DNA from: Salinicola halimionae
GTDB taxonomy: Bacteria > Pseudomonadota > Gammaproteobacteria > Pseudomonadales > Halomonadaceae
DNA length: 64,000 nt
NCBI RefSeq assembly: GCF_003206065.1
Contig: NZ_PZJQ01000005.1
Span: 517,453-581,452, forward strand
Direction: 5' to 3'
The position numbers and the translations under genes were made by a program. Positions 1-8,837 of the stretch are shown in pieces. A model generated the notes under the pieces. It made no database searches, had not been told where the DNA came from, and saw only the letters and a list, made by a program, of their open reading frames with translations. Positions within the stretch are counted from its first letter, which is position 1; the number at the start of each line of letters is the position of its first letter.

Positions 1-290
1 ACAATTTAACGCCACGAAAAAGGGGGGAGTTGGGTTAAGTTAGACGATCGTTACGTATTTTTATGATTTTGTGTGTTTCTGGAAGGTTTTAAATTAGAAA
101 TATCCTTCAACTAAGGTGGGTCGACTAGTTTGGCTTTTATTACTCGATAACGTTGCCGTTTGAAAGTCATGATGTCTGATTTTTACATATCATCGATGAC
201 CATCTTGACCCACGTGATGGACGCGCTCCGGCGAAGGCGGGATGATCCGCCTGATAGACACGGACGATTCACGAGATCGGTGAAGCACGG
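1..290. other. AT-rich left-edge intergenic region
   Basis: No convincing gene is seen. The first 200 bases are clearly more AT-rich than the rest of the window and probably carry the promoter of the downstream channel gene. A short inverted repeat (aggcgg at 235-240, ccgcct at 247-252) lies about 40 bases before the channel start and could shape its leader. Confidence 0.5.
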
Positions 291-1988
291 ATGAAAAAAA
301 TGGGTTCATGGCAGCGTTGGTTACTGGCTGCGACGGTGTTGCTGATATCCAGCGTTTGCCTGGCGCAGGAGAAGGGCGCTGCGCAGGACTGGTACGCCAT
401 CGACTCGCTCAACACGGGGCTGACTCAGACGCCAGGATCCGTTTCCCTCAGAACGCCTCGGGAATCGATGCGAAGCTTTCGCGATCTGACCAACAAGGGC
501 GACTTCGAGTCGGCGGCGCATATCCTCAATCTCGCCGATCTGACGCCAGCGGAGCAGCGCGGGCGGGGCGCCGAGCGGGCGCAGCAACTCTCCGAGATAT
601 TTCAGCGTGGCAAGTCGATCCGAATTTCTCGTCTTTCCGGGCGCCAGGACGCCGCCATCGAGGACCCGACGGGAGAGAGTCCCCATGCCGGTGAGCCGCG
701 TCGGGATATCGAGCTGGCGTCTCTCGAAGCGAACGGGGATACCTATGACATCCGGCTGGGGCGCTATCAGGTCGGGAACGAGGAGCCGATCTGGCTGATC
801 ATGCCCGAAAGCGTGGCAGCGATCCCGCCGCTTTATCAGGAGTATGGCCCGCGGGCGTTCGAACGCCATATCCCCGAAAGCCTCAAGAACTCCTTCGGAT
901 TGCTCAGGATCTGGGAGTGGATCGCCATCCCGTTGGTACTGTTGGGCGTCGCGCTGATCGGCAAGGGAGTCTACCGGCTGATCGAGGTGGTGACGCGCTG
1001 GCTGCCTTCCGGTTCGCCGAGCATTTTCGCCAAGCAGATTCGCGGCCCCATGGCGCTCATCGTGATGTCGCTCCTGACTCAGGCGCTGCTCGATTATGTC
1101 GTTTCCTTCTCGGCAGCAGCGACCATCACGCTGCGAGTGGTGCTGATCGCGATTCTGGCCTGGGGAACCGGCACGGTCGCGCTGCGTCTGGTCGACACCA
1201 TGATGTTGAAGATGACGCGTCGTCTTGCCGGCCAGATCGACGACTCCAAGCCCCAGGATGATCGCAAGCTGCTGACCACGCTTTATGCGGTGCGTCGAAT
1301 CATCATCCTTATCATGGTGACGGCGGTCACGATCTACGTGCTGGGTCAGATCCAGCTCTTCGAGACGCTGGGGCTGTCGATCCTGGCCTCGGCCAGTGTG
1401 CTCGCGGTTCTGGTAGGTGTGGCGGGTCAGGCCGTGCTCGGCAACATTCTGTCGTCCTTCCAGCTGTCGTTGGCGAAGCCGATCCGGGTCGGCGATCTAG
1501 TGATGTTCGAGGGCCAGTGGTGCTATGTCGAAGGGATCTTCTACACCCATATTCGGCTGCGACTCTGGAACGAGCGACGTCTGATCGTGCCGGTCACCTA
1601 TTTCGCCTCCAAAGCCTTCGAGAATCTCTCCTCGAAGAGCACGAAAGAGTATCGAAGTCTCGTGCTGACACTGCACCTGAGCGCCGATATCGCGGTTCTC
1701 AGGGAGAAGTTCATCGAGTTCGCCAAGGCGGAAGACAACGTCATCGAGCATCACAAACTGCTCTGTTGTGTGACCGATCAGACTGGCCCTGCGCAGACCG
1801 TGACCTGCTACCTGATGACGGTAGATCCGCTCTCTGGATGGGCTGCCGAGGTCAGCGTCAGAGAGAAACTGCTCGCCTTCATCCGCGACAACCATCCGGA
1901 ATGGTGGCCTAGAGAGATAGTCGTGATCAGCCACCGCGACATCGCTAGGGGACATGCAACGAACGACGCCGCTGAACTGGATCCTTGA
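291..1988 (+). CDS. MscS-family mechanosensitive ion channel
   Basis: 565 aa inner-membrane channel of the MscS superfamily, expected to open under membrane tension and release solutes on hypo-osmotic shock. A signal peptide (about 1-25, ending VCLAQ) precedes a periplasmic domain to about 205. Hydrophobic segments follow at about 208-225, 253-271, 280-300, 334-352 and 362-388. The last is the Gly/Ala-rich pore helix and leads into the conserved stretch GNILSSF...AKPIRVGDLV (384-404), then the cytoplasmic beta domain. The N-terminal domain and extra helices make it larger than E. coli MscS (286 aa), so it is an extended paralogue. A weak purine-rich ribosome site (GGTGAAG) precedes the ATG. 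The gene stands alone. The family call is firm; ion preference cannot be read. Confidence 0.9.
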   Translation: MKKMGSWQRWLLAATVLLISSVCLAQEKGAAQDWYAIDSLNTGLTQTPGSVSLRTPRESMRSFRDLTNKGDFESAAHILNLADLTPAEQRGRGAERAQQLSEIFQRGKSIRISRLSGRQDAAIEDPTGESPHAGEPRRDIELASLEANGDTYDIRLGRYQVGNEEPIWLIMPESVAAIPPLYQEYGPRAFERHIPESLKNSFGLLRIWEWIAIPLVLLGVALIGKGVYRLIEVVTRWLPSGSPSIFAKQIRGPMALIVMSLLTQALLDYVVSFSAAATITLRVVLIAILAWGTGTVALRLVDTMMLKMTRRLAGQIDDSKPQDDRKLLTTLYAVRRIIILIMVTAVTIYVLGQIQLFETLGLSILASASVLAVLVGVAGQAVLGNILSSFQLSLAKPIRVGDLVMFEGQWCYVEGIFYTHIRLRLWNERRLIVPVTYFASKAFENLSSKSTKEYRSLVLTLHLSADIAVLREKFIEFAKAEDNVIEHHKLLCCVTDQTGPAQTVTCYLMTVDPLSGWAAEVSVREKLLAFIRDNHPEWWPREIVVISHRDIARGHATNDAAELDP

Positions 1989-2004
1989 GCGGTCATTGAA
2001 CGAT

Positions 2005-2090
2005 GGCTACGTCGCCGCGTAGCCACGTGGTCGACTATAGCCACGTGGTCGACTATAGCCACGTGGTGGAGTCTAGCCACGTAGCCAAGC
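2005..2090. repeat. Hairpin plus 18-bp tandem repeat with CCACGTGG cores
   Basis: A hairpin (ggctacg 2005-2011 with cgtagcc 2018-2024) closes the channel gene. From 2020 an 18-bp unit, tagccacgtggtcgacta, is repeated: two identical copies (2020-2037, 2038-2055), one variant (2056-2073) and a partial fourth. Each full unit holds the 8-bp palindrome CCACGTGG. It lies between two convergent genes. There is no T-tract, so a simple terminator role is uncertain. Confidence 0.85.
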
Positions 2091-2152
2091 TCGTGGTGGC
2101 GGCCGTCAGGTTCCGGTCTTGAACGGTGCCATGTTACGGCCATTGCCGAGCA

Positions 2153-2596
2153 CTAGCCTTGGCACGCGGTTTCCCCATCGGCCCACATCCAGTAGCCAGC
2201 CCCGAAAAGTAAGCCGACGATCAGGCCGGGGCCCGTCGCGGCACCCGCCAGCACGGCCAAATTCCAGCCGCCTGCGGCCATGCCGGCGGTTTCCACGCCG
2301 TAGTGGGCGCAGTCTTCACTCAACCCGCCGTACTCGTGGAGTGAATACTTGATGCCTTGCTTCACCCCCACTGCCGCCAGCGCTGTGAGGTACGGATCGC
2401 CGATGGGTGACAGCAAAGGATTGGCCTCGCTGTAGCCATGATCCAGAGCGTAGGCGGTCGTAGCCGCGTCCAGCGCCGTACCTAGACCCGGTGCGCGTGT
2501 CGTGGCACAGCCGGTGAGCGTGACGGCTGCCAGCGCGGCTCCTATGAGCATCATCGAACGAGTCAGTTTCGAGCGATTCAGGCTCGAAAGCTTCAT
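2153..2596 (-). CDS. Small predicted outer-membrane lipoprotein
   Basis: 147 aa starting MKLSSLNRS, with a basic n-region, a hydrophobic core and a lipobox LTGC near residues 25-28, so Cys is expected to be lipidated. The mature part contains TTAYAL..GY.E.NPLLSP, a pattern that recalls DUF5658-like small membrane proteins, and a C-terminal hydrophobic segment (GLIVGLLFGAGYWMW). The reading frame continues upstream without a stop into a glycosyltransferase fragment. I choose the internal ATG because a lipoprotein signal peptide must be N-terminal. The ribosome site before it is weak. Function is unknown. Confidence 0.6.
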   Translation of the reverse strand: MKLSSLNRSKLTRSMMLIGAALAAVTLTGCATTRAPGLGTALDAATTAYALDHGYSEANPLLSPIGDPYLTALAAVGVKQGIKYSLHEYGGLSEDCAHYGVETAGMAAGGWNLAVLAGAATGPGLIVGLLFGAGYWMWADGETACQG

Positions 2597-3025
2597 GTCG
2601 GTGTTGCTCTGGTATCGGTCGCGAAGCGGCGTGACGGCATTGGCTGCATCACCCCATGGCGATCCCGAATAATTCACATCGAAGCCATCATCGACGAGGA
2701 GGTCGATCAAATGGAGGCCCAGTTGGGTTGGCCCCCATCGGTCATCGGAGTCGATAAATGCAATATGTTCACCTCGCGCCACCGCGACACCACTGTTGCG
2801 AGCATCGGCCGCCCCGCGATTTTGCTGAGTCACGATACGAATGCGTTCATCACGAAACGCGCGACACACCTCCAGGGTGCGATCGACAGATCCGTCGTCA
2901 ATGATGATCAATTCAAAATCCTGAAACGTCTGATCAAGAACCGACTGAATGGCGTCACCGACACAACGTTCGGCATTGTAAGCGGGTAGTACGATGGAGA
3001 AGGTAGGCAGGTTCATGGCATTCAC
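2597..3025 (-). pseudogene. 5' fragment of a family 2 glycosyltransferase, fused in frame to the lipoprotein gene
   Basis: The first about 120 residues (MNLPTFSIVLPAYNAE onward) are a textbook GT2 start: the nucleotide-binding strand, LIIIDDGSVD (38-47), NRGAADARNSG and the acidic DSDD motif near residue 93. The fold then ends. A short unrelated linker leads straight into the lipoprotein signal peptide. A working GT2 enzyme needs roughly 100-200 more residues with the acceptor site, so this is a truncated remnant. Start is GTG at 3025 or ATG at 3016. It borders an AT-rich gap, consistent with loss of a polysaccharide gene cluster, which is inference. Confidence 0.7.
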
Positions 3026-3686
3026 TTTTGCTGAAATAAAGGGAAAATTATTTACCCTTCCTTACAATCAAAAAGCATGCCAACTCTATTTTCATAGTAT
3101 AAACATTGGCTTAAAAGAATCCCTTCCGCGGGCGCTTCTTAATTTGAAACTAATTGTAAGTGCAGTATGCAATCTAGAAGTCTTAGACTTCGCAAACTGC
3201 AAAGGCGAAGAGTGCGTCGAACTGTGTTCCTGACCGATGTCAGGCGGACGCTTCCTGTCCCATCGGAGATACCTTGACGATTCCGCTTCCAGCAAAGGCT
3301 GGAGCCGGTGCTAGTCATCGGCCCGATAGAGGCAAGCTTTAATTAGGTTTGTAAGTTTTTCGCCATATATTCCTATGCATCTATTTTAGATGAAGTTTTT
3401 TTTACGACCTATGGCTCTTTCCGTTGATAAAACGGAAAGATCGATAGCATGGCTTCGGCACTTGCGAACAGATTTGGGGCTCGATACGCCCGAGCTTCAT
3501 CGTTTCTCGGGTCGATCAATGAAACGTTCCGGGCTACTTCGCATATCCCAGTGGCGAGCCGATCGCTATTCGGCGCTTCGGCGATATAAGTCGAGTTCTC
3601 GGTTCGAAATACCCGGCCCAGGTCGAGCAGCCAGCTTGGGCAAAAGCGGTTAAGCTCGAGATTCGATTGGAGAGGAAGACGGCCGT
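3026..3686. other. AT-rich gap without a recognisable gene
   Basis: Local composition is far more AT-rich than the neighbours, mainly between 3026 and 3420. Short open frames here show no family motif or codon pattern like the flanking genes. A perfect inverted repeat gaagtc-tta-gacttc lies near 3178-3192, followed by cttcgc/gcgaag. Purine-rich bases near 3669-3676 serve the downstream gene. I read this as a deletion or insertion scar next to the broken glycosyltransferase. Confidence 0.5.
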
Positions 3687-4364
3687 ATGGAACACGATTT
3701 CTGGCAGGCGCGGTGGGAGAACGAGCAACTGGGTTTTCATCTCCCTTTCGTTCACCCCATTCTCAAGCGCAATTTGGCGAGTTTCGAACTCGACGCCGAC
3801 GCGCGGATCTTTCTACCGCTATGCGGCAAGACGATGGATATCGGCTGGCTGCTGGCGCAGGGCTATCGAGTCATTGGCGCGGAGTTGAGCGAGATCGCGG
3901 TGGCTCAGCTGTTCGAGAGCCTGATCAATGACCAAGGCATGGCGGAGCCCGTGATCGATGAATGGGTTGGCGGCCAACGCTGGCAGGCGGGAGGCCTGAC
4001 GATCTTTCAGGGTGATATCTTTCAGTTGACGGCGCAGGATCTGGGTCCGATCGATCTGGTTTATGATCGCGCCGCGCTGGTGGCGCTGCCGCCGGCCATG
4101 CGTCCCGCCTATGCCGAGCAAATCGTGGCGCTGACGCGGGGCGCGCCGCAGCTGCTGATCACCTTCGAGTACGACCCTGCCGAAAAGGACGGTCCGCCGT
4201 TCCCGGTGCTGGCGGACGAGGTCGAGCGCCATTACGCCGTGCATTACACGACCACCGAATGCTCGCGCAAGGATGTGCTTCAATCGTCTCTCAACTTTCG
4301 CGAGGCCGGTGTCACCCGGTTCGTCGAGGTCGCCTGGCGGATGTTGCCGAATTCCGACTCGTAG
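3687..4364 (+). CDS. tpm: Thiopurine S-methyltransferase
   Basis: 225 aa, the usual length for bacterial TPMT (EC 2.1.1.67), which transfers methyl from S-adenosylmethionine to thiols. In bacteria it is linked to methylation of selenium and tellurium compounds. The N-terminus FWQARWENEQLGFH is the family signature. The SAM site follows in FLPLCGKTMDIGWLLAQGY and VIGAELSE (about 42-70), and later IDLVYDRAALVALPP. GAGAGGAAG precedes the ATG. Its last 85 bases overlap the convergent LysR gene. Confidence 0.93.
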   Translation: MEHDFWQARWENEQLGFHLPFVHPILKRNLASFELDADARIFLPLCGKTMDIGWLLAQGYRVIGAELSEIAVAQLFESLINDQGMAEPVIDEWVGGQRWQAGGLTIFQGDIFQLTAQDLGPIDLVYDRAALVALPPAMRPAYAEQIVALTRGAPQLLITFEYDPAEKDGPPFPVLADEVERHYAVHYTTTECSRKDVLQSSLNFREAGVTRFVEVAWRMLPNSDS

Positions 4365-5242
4365 AGCGTCGTCAGCCACTCCAGAAAGACGCGAACCCGC
4401 GGCGACAGATGGCGCCGCTGTGGATAGACCGCATAAAGCGGCAGCGCCGGTTTTTTCCACGCAGGAAGGATTTCCACCAGTTCCCCGTTGGCTAGATGAG
4501 ACGCCAGTCTGAAACGAGGTAGTTGGATCAGCCCGAAGCCTGCCAGGGCGCTGGTCACGTAGCTCTCGGCATCGTTGACGGTCAACCAGCCTCCGGTGGT
4601 AAAGGTTCGCGTCGCGCCATCGACGATCAAGTCGAGGGTCTTGTCGGGCGCGTTGGCCCCGGAGACGAAGTGAATGCCGTGATGGTCGCGGAGCGTGTCG
4701 GGTGTGCTCGGTATGCCCATGCGTTCCAGGTAGGCCGGGCTCGCGCAGATGACCTGCTCGAGCGTTACCAGTTTTCGGGCGATCAGGCGGGAATCCTCGG
4801 GCTCTCCACTCCGCACCGCGCAATCGATCCCTTCGCCGACGAGGTCGACACGCCGGTCCCCCGTGGTGATGACGAGCTCGAGTGCGGGGTAGCGAGCATG
4901 AAAGGCTTCGAGCCGTGGCAGCACGATTCGGCTGGCATGGGTCCCATGCAGTTCGACGCGCAGTACCCCCCGCGGGTTGTCCGCGACCGGCTGTAGAATC
5001 GCCTCGGCATCTTCGAGTTCTGCCAACAGGTGAATGCAACGTTCGTGGAACGCAACGCCTTCCGGCGTCGCACGGACCTGGCGCGTGGTGCGTTCCAGCA
5101 ACCGCACGCCGAGACGGGATTCCAGCTGCTGAATCGCCAGCGTGGCGGTGGCGCGGGGGATGTCTAGCGCGTTGGCGGCCTTGGTGAAGCTGCCACTTTC
5201 GACAATGCGCACGAAGAGCGTCATCGAATCGAATCGGTCCAT
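4280..5242 (-). CDS. LysR-family transcriptional regulator
   Basis: 320 aa from ATG 5242; an upstream in-frame TTG at 5257 is less likely. The N-terminal winged helix-turn-helix reads MTLFVRIVESGSFTKAANAL..PRATATLAIQQLE, followed by the usual LysR substrate-binding domain. The C-terminal tail runs antisense through the end of tpm. It is divergent from the dehydrogenase/tautomerase pair at 5437-6432, so that pair is the likely target. The RATAT variant in the recognition helix is typical of the CrgA-like LysR group. Confidence 0.92.
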   Translation of the reverse strand: MDRFDSMTLFVRIVESGSFTKAANALDIPRATATLAIQQLESRLGVRLLERTTRQVRATPEGVAFHERCIHLLAELEDAEAILQPVADNPRGVLRVELHGTHASRIVLPRLEAFHARYPALELVITTGDRRVDLVGEGIDCAVRSGEPEDSRLIARKLVTLEQVICASPAYLERMGIPSTPDTLRDHHGIHFVSGANAPDKTLDLIVDGATRTFTTGGWLTVNDAESYVTSALAGFGLIQLPRFRLASHLANGELVEILPAWKKPALPLYAVYPQRRHLSPRVRVFLEWLTTLYESEFGNIRQATSTNRVTPASRKLRDD

Positions 5243-5316
5243 CAGTATTGTTCGCAAAAAATGAATAGTGTTGGCAGATTAGCCGATTTATTCAGGTTAA
5301 AGAAACGACAATACTG
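5243..5316. promoter_or_regulatory. Long-spaced inverted repeat in the lysR/SDR divergent region
   Basis: cagtattgt (5243-5251) and acaatactg (5308-5316) are perfect 9-base arms about 56 bases apart, flanking an AT-rich stretch. One arm touches the LysR start codon. Spaced arms in a shared promoter fit a LysR-type operator pair, but no binding is shown. Confidence 0.4.
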
Positions 5317-5436
5317 GCTCCCGTTCGCTTGGCCAGTGTGTCTAGCCCGTTCACTGGTCCCGTTCATTGGGAAAGTGCCAGTCGCCTGGCGCTGTGAGAC
5401 TCGCTGATGAGTCCGAATTCGATAAGGAGTCGTCGC

Positions 5437-6177
5437 ATGACGAATACCGAACAGAAAGTCGCATTGATCACCGGTGCTTCTCGAGGCATTGGCCGCGCCA
5501 TCGCTATGCAACTGGCCTCCGACGGCTTCGCCGTGGTGGTCAACTACGCTGGCAATACGGCGCTGGCCGAGGAGGTGGTGGCAGATATCGAATCCCAGGG
5601 CGGCCGGGCCTTGGCGGTCCAGGCCGATATCGCCGATGCGAGCGACGTCACGCGTCTGTTCGAGCAGATATCGGCGGCATTCGGGCGGCTCGATGTGGTG
5701 ATCAACAATGCCGGCATGATGCAGATGGCGAAGATGACCAGCGACAACGTCGAGATTCTCGATAGGACGCTCGCGACCAATCTGCGGGGTAGCTGGCTAG
5801 TGATGGCAAAAGCCGCCGAGACCCTGAGCGAAGGCGGCCGGATCATCGCGTTTTCATCCTCGGTGCTTGGCAAATCCTTCCCCGGCTACGGGGCTTATAT
5901 CGCCAGCAAGGCGGGTGTCGAAGGGCTGGTGAAAGTGCTGGCCAACGAGCTGCGGGGCCGTGATATCGCCGTCAATGCCGTGGCGCCAGGGCCGGTGGGC
6001 ACCGAGCTGTTCTTCGAGGGCAAGAGCGAGGAGCAGGTCCGATCGATCGCCAATCTGTCGCCGTTCGAACGTCTGGGTCAGCCTGACGAGATCGCCGGCG
6101 TCGTCTCATTCCTGGCCGGGCCGCAGGGTCGCTGGGTCAATGGTCAGATTCTGCGCGTCAACGGCGGAATGGTTTGA
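5437..6177 (+). CDS. Short-chain dehydrogenase/reductase
   Basis: 246 aa from ATG 5437, chosen because AAGGAG lies 7 bases before it; an upstream ATG at 5407 lacks such a site. Rossmann motif TGASRGIG (12-19), NNAG (90-93), Ser near 140-141 and the catalytic YxxxK (Y154, K158) are all present. The C-terminus GRWVNGQILRVNGGMV is that of classical FabG-like SDR enzymes using NADPH. The substrate is unknown. It is followed 36 bases later by a small tautomerase gene, and both are divergent from the LysR gene. Confidence 0.93.
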   Translation: MTNTEQKVALITGASRGIGRAIAMQLASDGFAVVVNYAGNTALAEEVVADIESQGGRALAVQADIADASDVTRLFEQISAAFGRLDVVINNAGMMQMAKMTSDNVEILDRTLATNLRGSWLVMAKAAETLSEGGRIIAFSSSVLGKSFPGYGAYIASKAGVEGLVKVLANELRGRDIAVNAVAPGPVGTELFFEGKSEEQVRSIANLSPFERLGQPDEIAGVVSFLAGPQGRWVNGQILRVNGGMV

Positions 6178-6213
6178 TCGCGTTAACCAAATTTTCGATT
6201 CAGGGATAAAATC

Positions 6214-6432
6214 ATGCCATTTGCCAACTACAAGTTCCCCGAGGGCATTCTCGATCACGCCCGCAAGGAAGAGATCATTCATCGCACCACCGACATGTTC
6301 GTTGAATATTTCGGCGAGAACGTCCGCCCATACACCATGGTGTTGGTGGAAGAGGTCGCCGACGGCGGCTGGGGGCGTGCTGATGAGACGTTGACGCTGG
6401 AGAAGATGGGGTTGCCGCCCAAAAAGACGTGA
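6214..6432 (+). CDS. Tautomerase-superfamily protein
   Basis: 72 aa with Pro immediately after Met (MPFANYKFPEG), the catalytic base of the 4-oxalocrotonate tautomerase superfamily. The beta-alpha-beta pattern follows, with VRPYTMVLVEEV in the second strand. Monomers of about 60-80 aa form oligomers. It probably shares a transcript with the SDR gene and may isomerise an unsaturated keto acid or act promiscuously; substrate unknown. Confidence 0.8.
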   Translation: MPFANYKFPEGILDHARKEEIIHRTTDMFVEYFGENVRPYTMVLVEEVADGGWGRADETLTLEKMGLPPKKT

Positions 6433-6450
6433 ATCTCGCTGACACCCACA

Positions 6451-6477
6451 CCGCCGGCCTACGCCGGCGGCTTCTTT
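6451..6477 (+). terminator. Rho-independent terminator
   Basis: An 8-bp perfect stem (ccgccggc / gccggcgg) with loop ctac is followed by cttcttt. It closes the SDR-tautomerase transcript. Confidence 0.75.
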
Positions 6478-6511
6478 ACGGGCCGATATTTTCTGGCCGC
6501 CTCGAATAGCC

Positions 6512-7765
6512 TCAATTCTGAACAGCGAATGCCGGCGTTCGATCGACCACGCGAATCAGCAAAGCACCCAGCGAGGCCAGCGTCGCCAGCGCGATCACCC
6601 CCGGCCAGCCCCACTGCCCCAGCAGCCAGCTTCCCAACGCGGAACCGACGGCCATTCCGACGAATACCATCGTGAACATCACCGCATTGAGACGACTACG
6701 AGCCGCGGGATCGAGCCCGTAAATCAATGTCTGATGAGAGACGAGCGTGGCTTGTATACCGAAATCGAAGCCCAGCGCACCGATCACGATAAGCCCCAAA
6801 GCCAACGGTGCAGGTAGCCAAGGTTCGGCTGCCATCGCCAGAAACGAGATCACCACGATTGCGCTGCCGATCCGCGTGACCTGATGCGGGCCGCTGCGGT
6901 CGGCCATGCGCCCGGCGAGCGGGGCAGCGAGCGCACCGGCGGCGCCGGCCAGCCCGAACGCGCCCGAGACTGCGCTACCGAGTTGATAATCGTCGAGCAG
7001 ATGGATCGACAGCGTCGACCAGAAGGCACTGAAAGCGATCGAGAGCAACGCCTGCGCCATGGCGGCGCGACGCAGCTCCGGCTGATCGCGCCATAACTGG
7101 TAGAGCGTCATCAATAGTCCGCGATAGCTGAGACTCGAGGTCGAATCGAACCGGGGCAGACCCCGCCATAGCGCCACGCCGATCAGCACGATCAGGCCCG
7201 TGGCGATGAAGAACATGGCACGCCAGCCCAGCGCCTCTGCCACTACGCCGCTGACGACACGGGACAATAGAATTCCCAGTAGCAGGCCGGTCATGACGGT
7301 GCCGACGACCTTGCCCCGTTCCCGGTCGGCAGCCAGCATGGCGGCGGCCGGCACGATATCCTGGGCGATGGTGGCCGTCAGGCCGACGGCCAAGCTCGCC
7401 ACCAGCAGCGTCGCGATCGACGGCGCCAGCGCGGTGGCGAGCAAGGCCAATGCCAGCAACGCGGCCTTGATCACGATCAGACGCCGACGATCGAAGCGAT
7501 CACCCAGCGGAATCAACAGCAGAATGCCGAGCGCGTAGCCGAGCTGCGTTAACGTTGGAATCAGGCCGGCCGTGCGGGCATCGATGTCGACGTCTGCGGC
7601 CAGAATGCCGAGCAGCGGCTGCACGTAGTAGAGCGACGCGACGCTGAGTCCGGCGCTGATCGCCAGCAGTATGATCAGTCGGCGCGGCACCGAAGGGGCC
7701 TGAGCGGGTTCTTTCGATGGTGAGGCCGAAAGCGTGCTCGTCGCGCTCGTGGATGAAGGCGCCAT
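6512..7765 (-). CDS. MFS transporter
   Basis: 417 aa with twelve hydrophobic segments after a Ser/Pro-rich cytoplasmic N-terminus of about 28 residues. The loop 2-3 motif appears as PLGDRFDRRRLIVIK. The repeat in the second half reads PLAGRMADRSG. This resembles proton-coupled drug or sugar efflux carriers. It is divergent from a LysR gene at 7877, a common arrangement for a regulated exporter. Substrate cannot be read. Confidence 0.88.
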   Translation of the reverse strand: MAPSSTSATSTLSASPSKEPAQAPSVPRRLIILLAISAGLSVASLYYVQPLLGILAADVDIDARTAGLIPTLTQLGYALGILLLIPLGDRFDRRRLIVIKAALLALALLATALAPSIATLLVASLAVGLTATIAQDIVPAAAMLAADRERGKVVGTVMTGLLLGILLSRVVSGVVAEALGWRAMFFIATGLIVLIGVALWRGLPRFDSTSSLSYRGLLMTLYQLWRDQPELRRAAMAQALLSIAFSAFWSTLSIHLLDDYQLGSAVSGAFGLAGAAGALAAPLAGRMADRSGPHQVTRIGSAIVVISFLAMAAEPWLPAPLALGLIVIGALGFDFGIQATLVSHQTLIYGLDPAARSRLNAVMFTMVFVGMAVGSALGSWLLGQWGWPGVIALATLASLGALLIRVVDRTPAFAVQN

Positions 7766-7876
7766 GACGGAGTCCTGAGTGACGGTTTGGATAGGTCGTG
7801 CATTCTGATAGTGTATGGCCGTGGCGTGTAGTAGCGTGATTCACACAACGGTTATGCACAGGGTGAATGAAGCGTC

Positions 7877-8830
7877 ATGGATGATTCCCGATTCGGCACC
7901 GCCGATCGCCTCGAACTGTTGCAGACCTTCATTCGTATCGTCGAGACCGGTAGTTTGTCGGCTGCCGCGCTTCGGCTGGACGTGAGTCAGCCGACGGTCA
8001 GTCGGCGGCTCAAGGCGTTGGAGAGCATGCTGGGCTTGCGCCTGATTCAACGCTCGACTCACAGCCTCAACCTGACCGATGACGGCGAGCGCTGTGCGCG
8101 CCATGCGCGGGCAGTCTGCGAGCGCTGGGCTTCGATGGCGGAAGATCTTCAAGGCATGACCGAGACTCCGCGTGGCAGGCTTCGTGTGCTGGTTCCGCAT
8201 GCCTTCGGTCAGGATCAGTTGCTGGAACTGCTTGAATCCTACCTGCGGGCGTACCCAGAGGTCAGCGTCGAGTGGCTGCTGCACGATCGGTATCCGGATT
8301 TCATCGCCGAGGGTATCGACTGTGCGATACGTGTCGGCAAGGTTGAGGATCCCGCGGTGGTCGCGGTGCCCGTGGCAGAGGTACCGCGGATCGTGGTGGC
8401 ATCGCCTGAGGTGGTTTCCGGAATCGAGATCGACGATATCGACGCCGTGGCCTCACTGCCGTGGCTGGCATTACGCACGTTCTACCGCGATCGCGTCTCG
8501 CTGACTCACGCCGATGAGGATCGTGAGCACCACTTCGCCATTGCCCCCCGGGTCAGCACCGATAATCTGGCGGCCATTCGCCAACTCGCCGTTTCCGGCT
8601 TTGGCGCCGCAATCGTATCCGCCTGGCGGGTCGCCGACGATCTGGAAAGCGGGCGGCTGATTCAACTGCTACCGACCTGGTATGCCTCGCCGCTGCCGGT
8701 CTATCTGGTCTATCCCTATGCCGATGACTATCCGGCGCGTCTGCACCGGTTCATCGAGCTGATTCGAGCCCAGGCCCCCGGCATGTCGGGTATGACGATG
8801 CGGCGGTCTGGTCCGCCAGTCCCCCGGTGA
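7877..8830 (+). CDS. LysR-family transcriptional regulator
   Basis: 317 aa. The helix-turn-helix is ETGSLSAAALRLDVSQPTVSRRLKALE (about 20-46), followed by a normal effector domain (RGRLRVLVPHAFG, then GFGAAIVSAWRV). A spaced inverted repeat, attcac (7839-7844) and gtgaat (7863-7868), precedes the start and could be its own operator. It probably controls the divergent MFS gene. Confidence 0.92.
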   Translation: MDDSRFGTADRLELLQTFIRIVETGSLSAAALRLDVSQPTVSRRLKALESMLGLRLIQRSTHSLNLTDDGERCARHARAVCERWASMAEDLQGMTETPRGRLRVLVPHAFGQDQLLELLESYLRAYPEVSVEWLLHDRYPDFIAEGIDCAIRVGKVEDPAVVAVPVAEVPRIVVASPEVVSGIEIDDIDAVASLPWLALRTFYRDRVSLTHADEDREHHFAIAPRVSTDNLAAIRQLAVSGFGAAIVSAWRVADDLESGRLIQLLPTWYASPLPVYLVYPYADDYPARLHRFIELIRAQAPGMSGMTMRRSGPPVPR

Positions 8831-8837
8831 GGCCCTG

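Noticed and set aside
3390..3653. An 87-residue plus-strand frame in the AT-rich gap
   Set aside because: No ribosome site, no motif and composition changes midway; not supportable as a gene.
3819..5039. A 406-residue open frame on the minus strand across tpm and the LysR gene
   Set aside because: It is Arg/Pro/Gly-rich without domain motifs and is explained by high GC in alternative frames of two clear genes.
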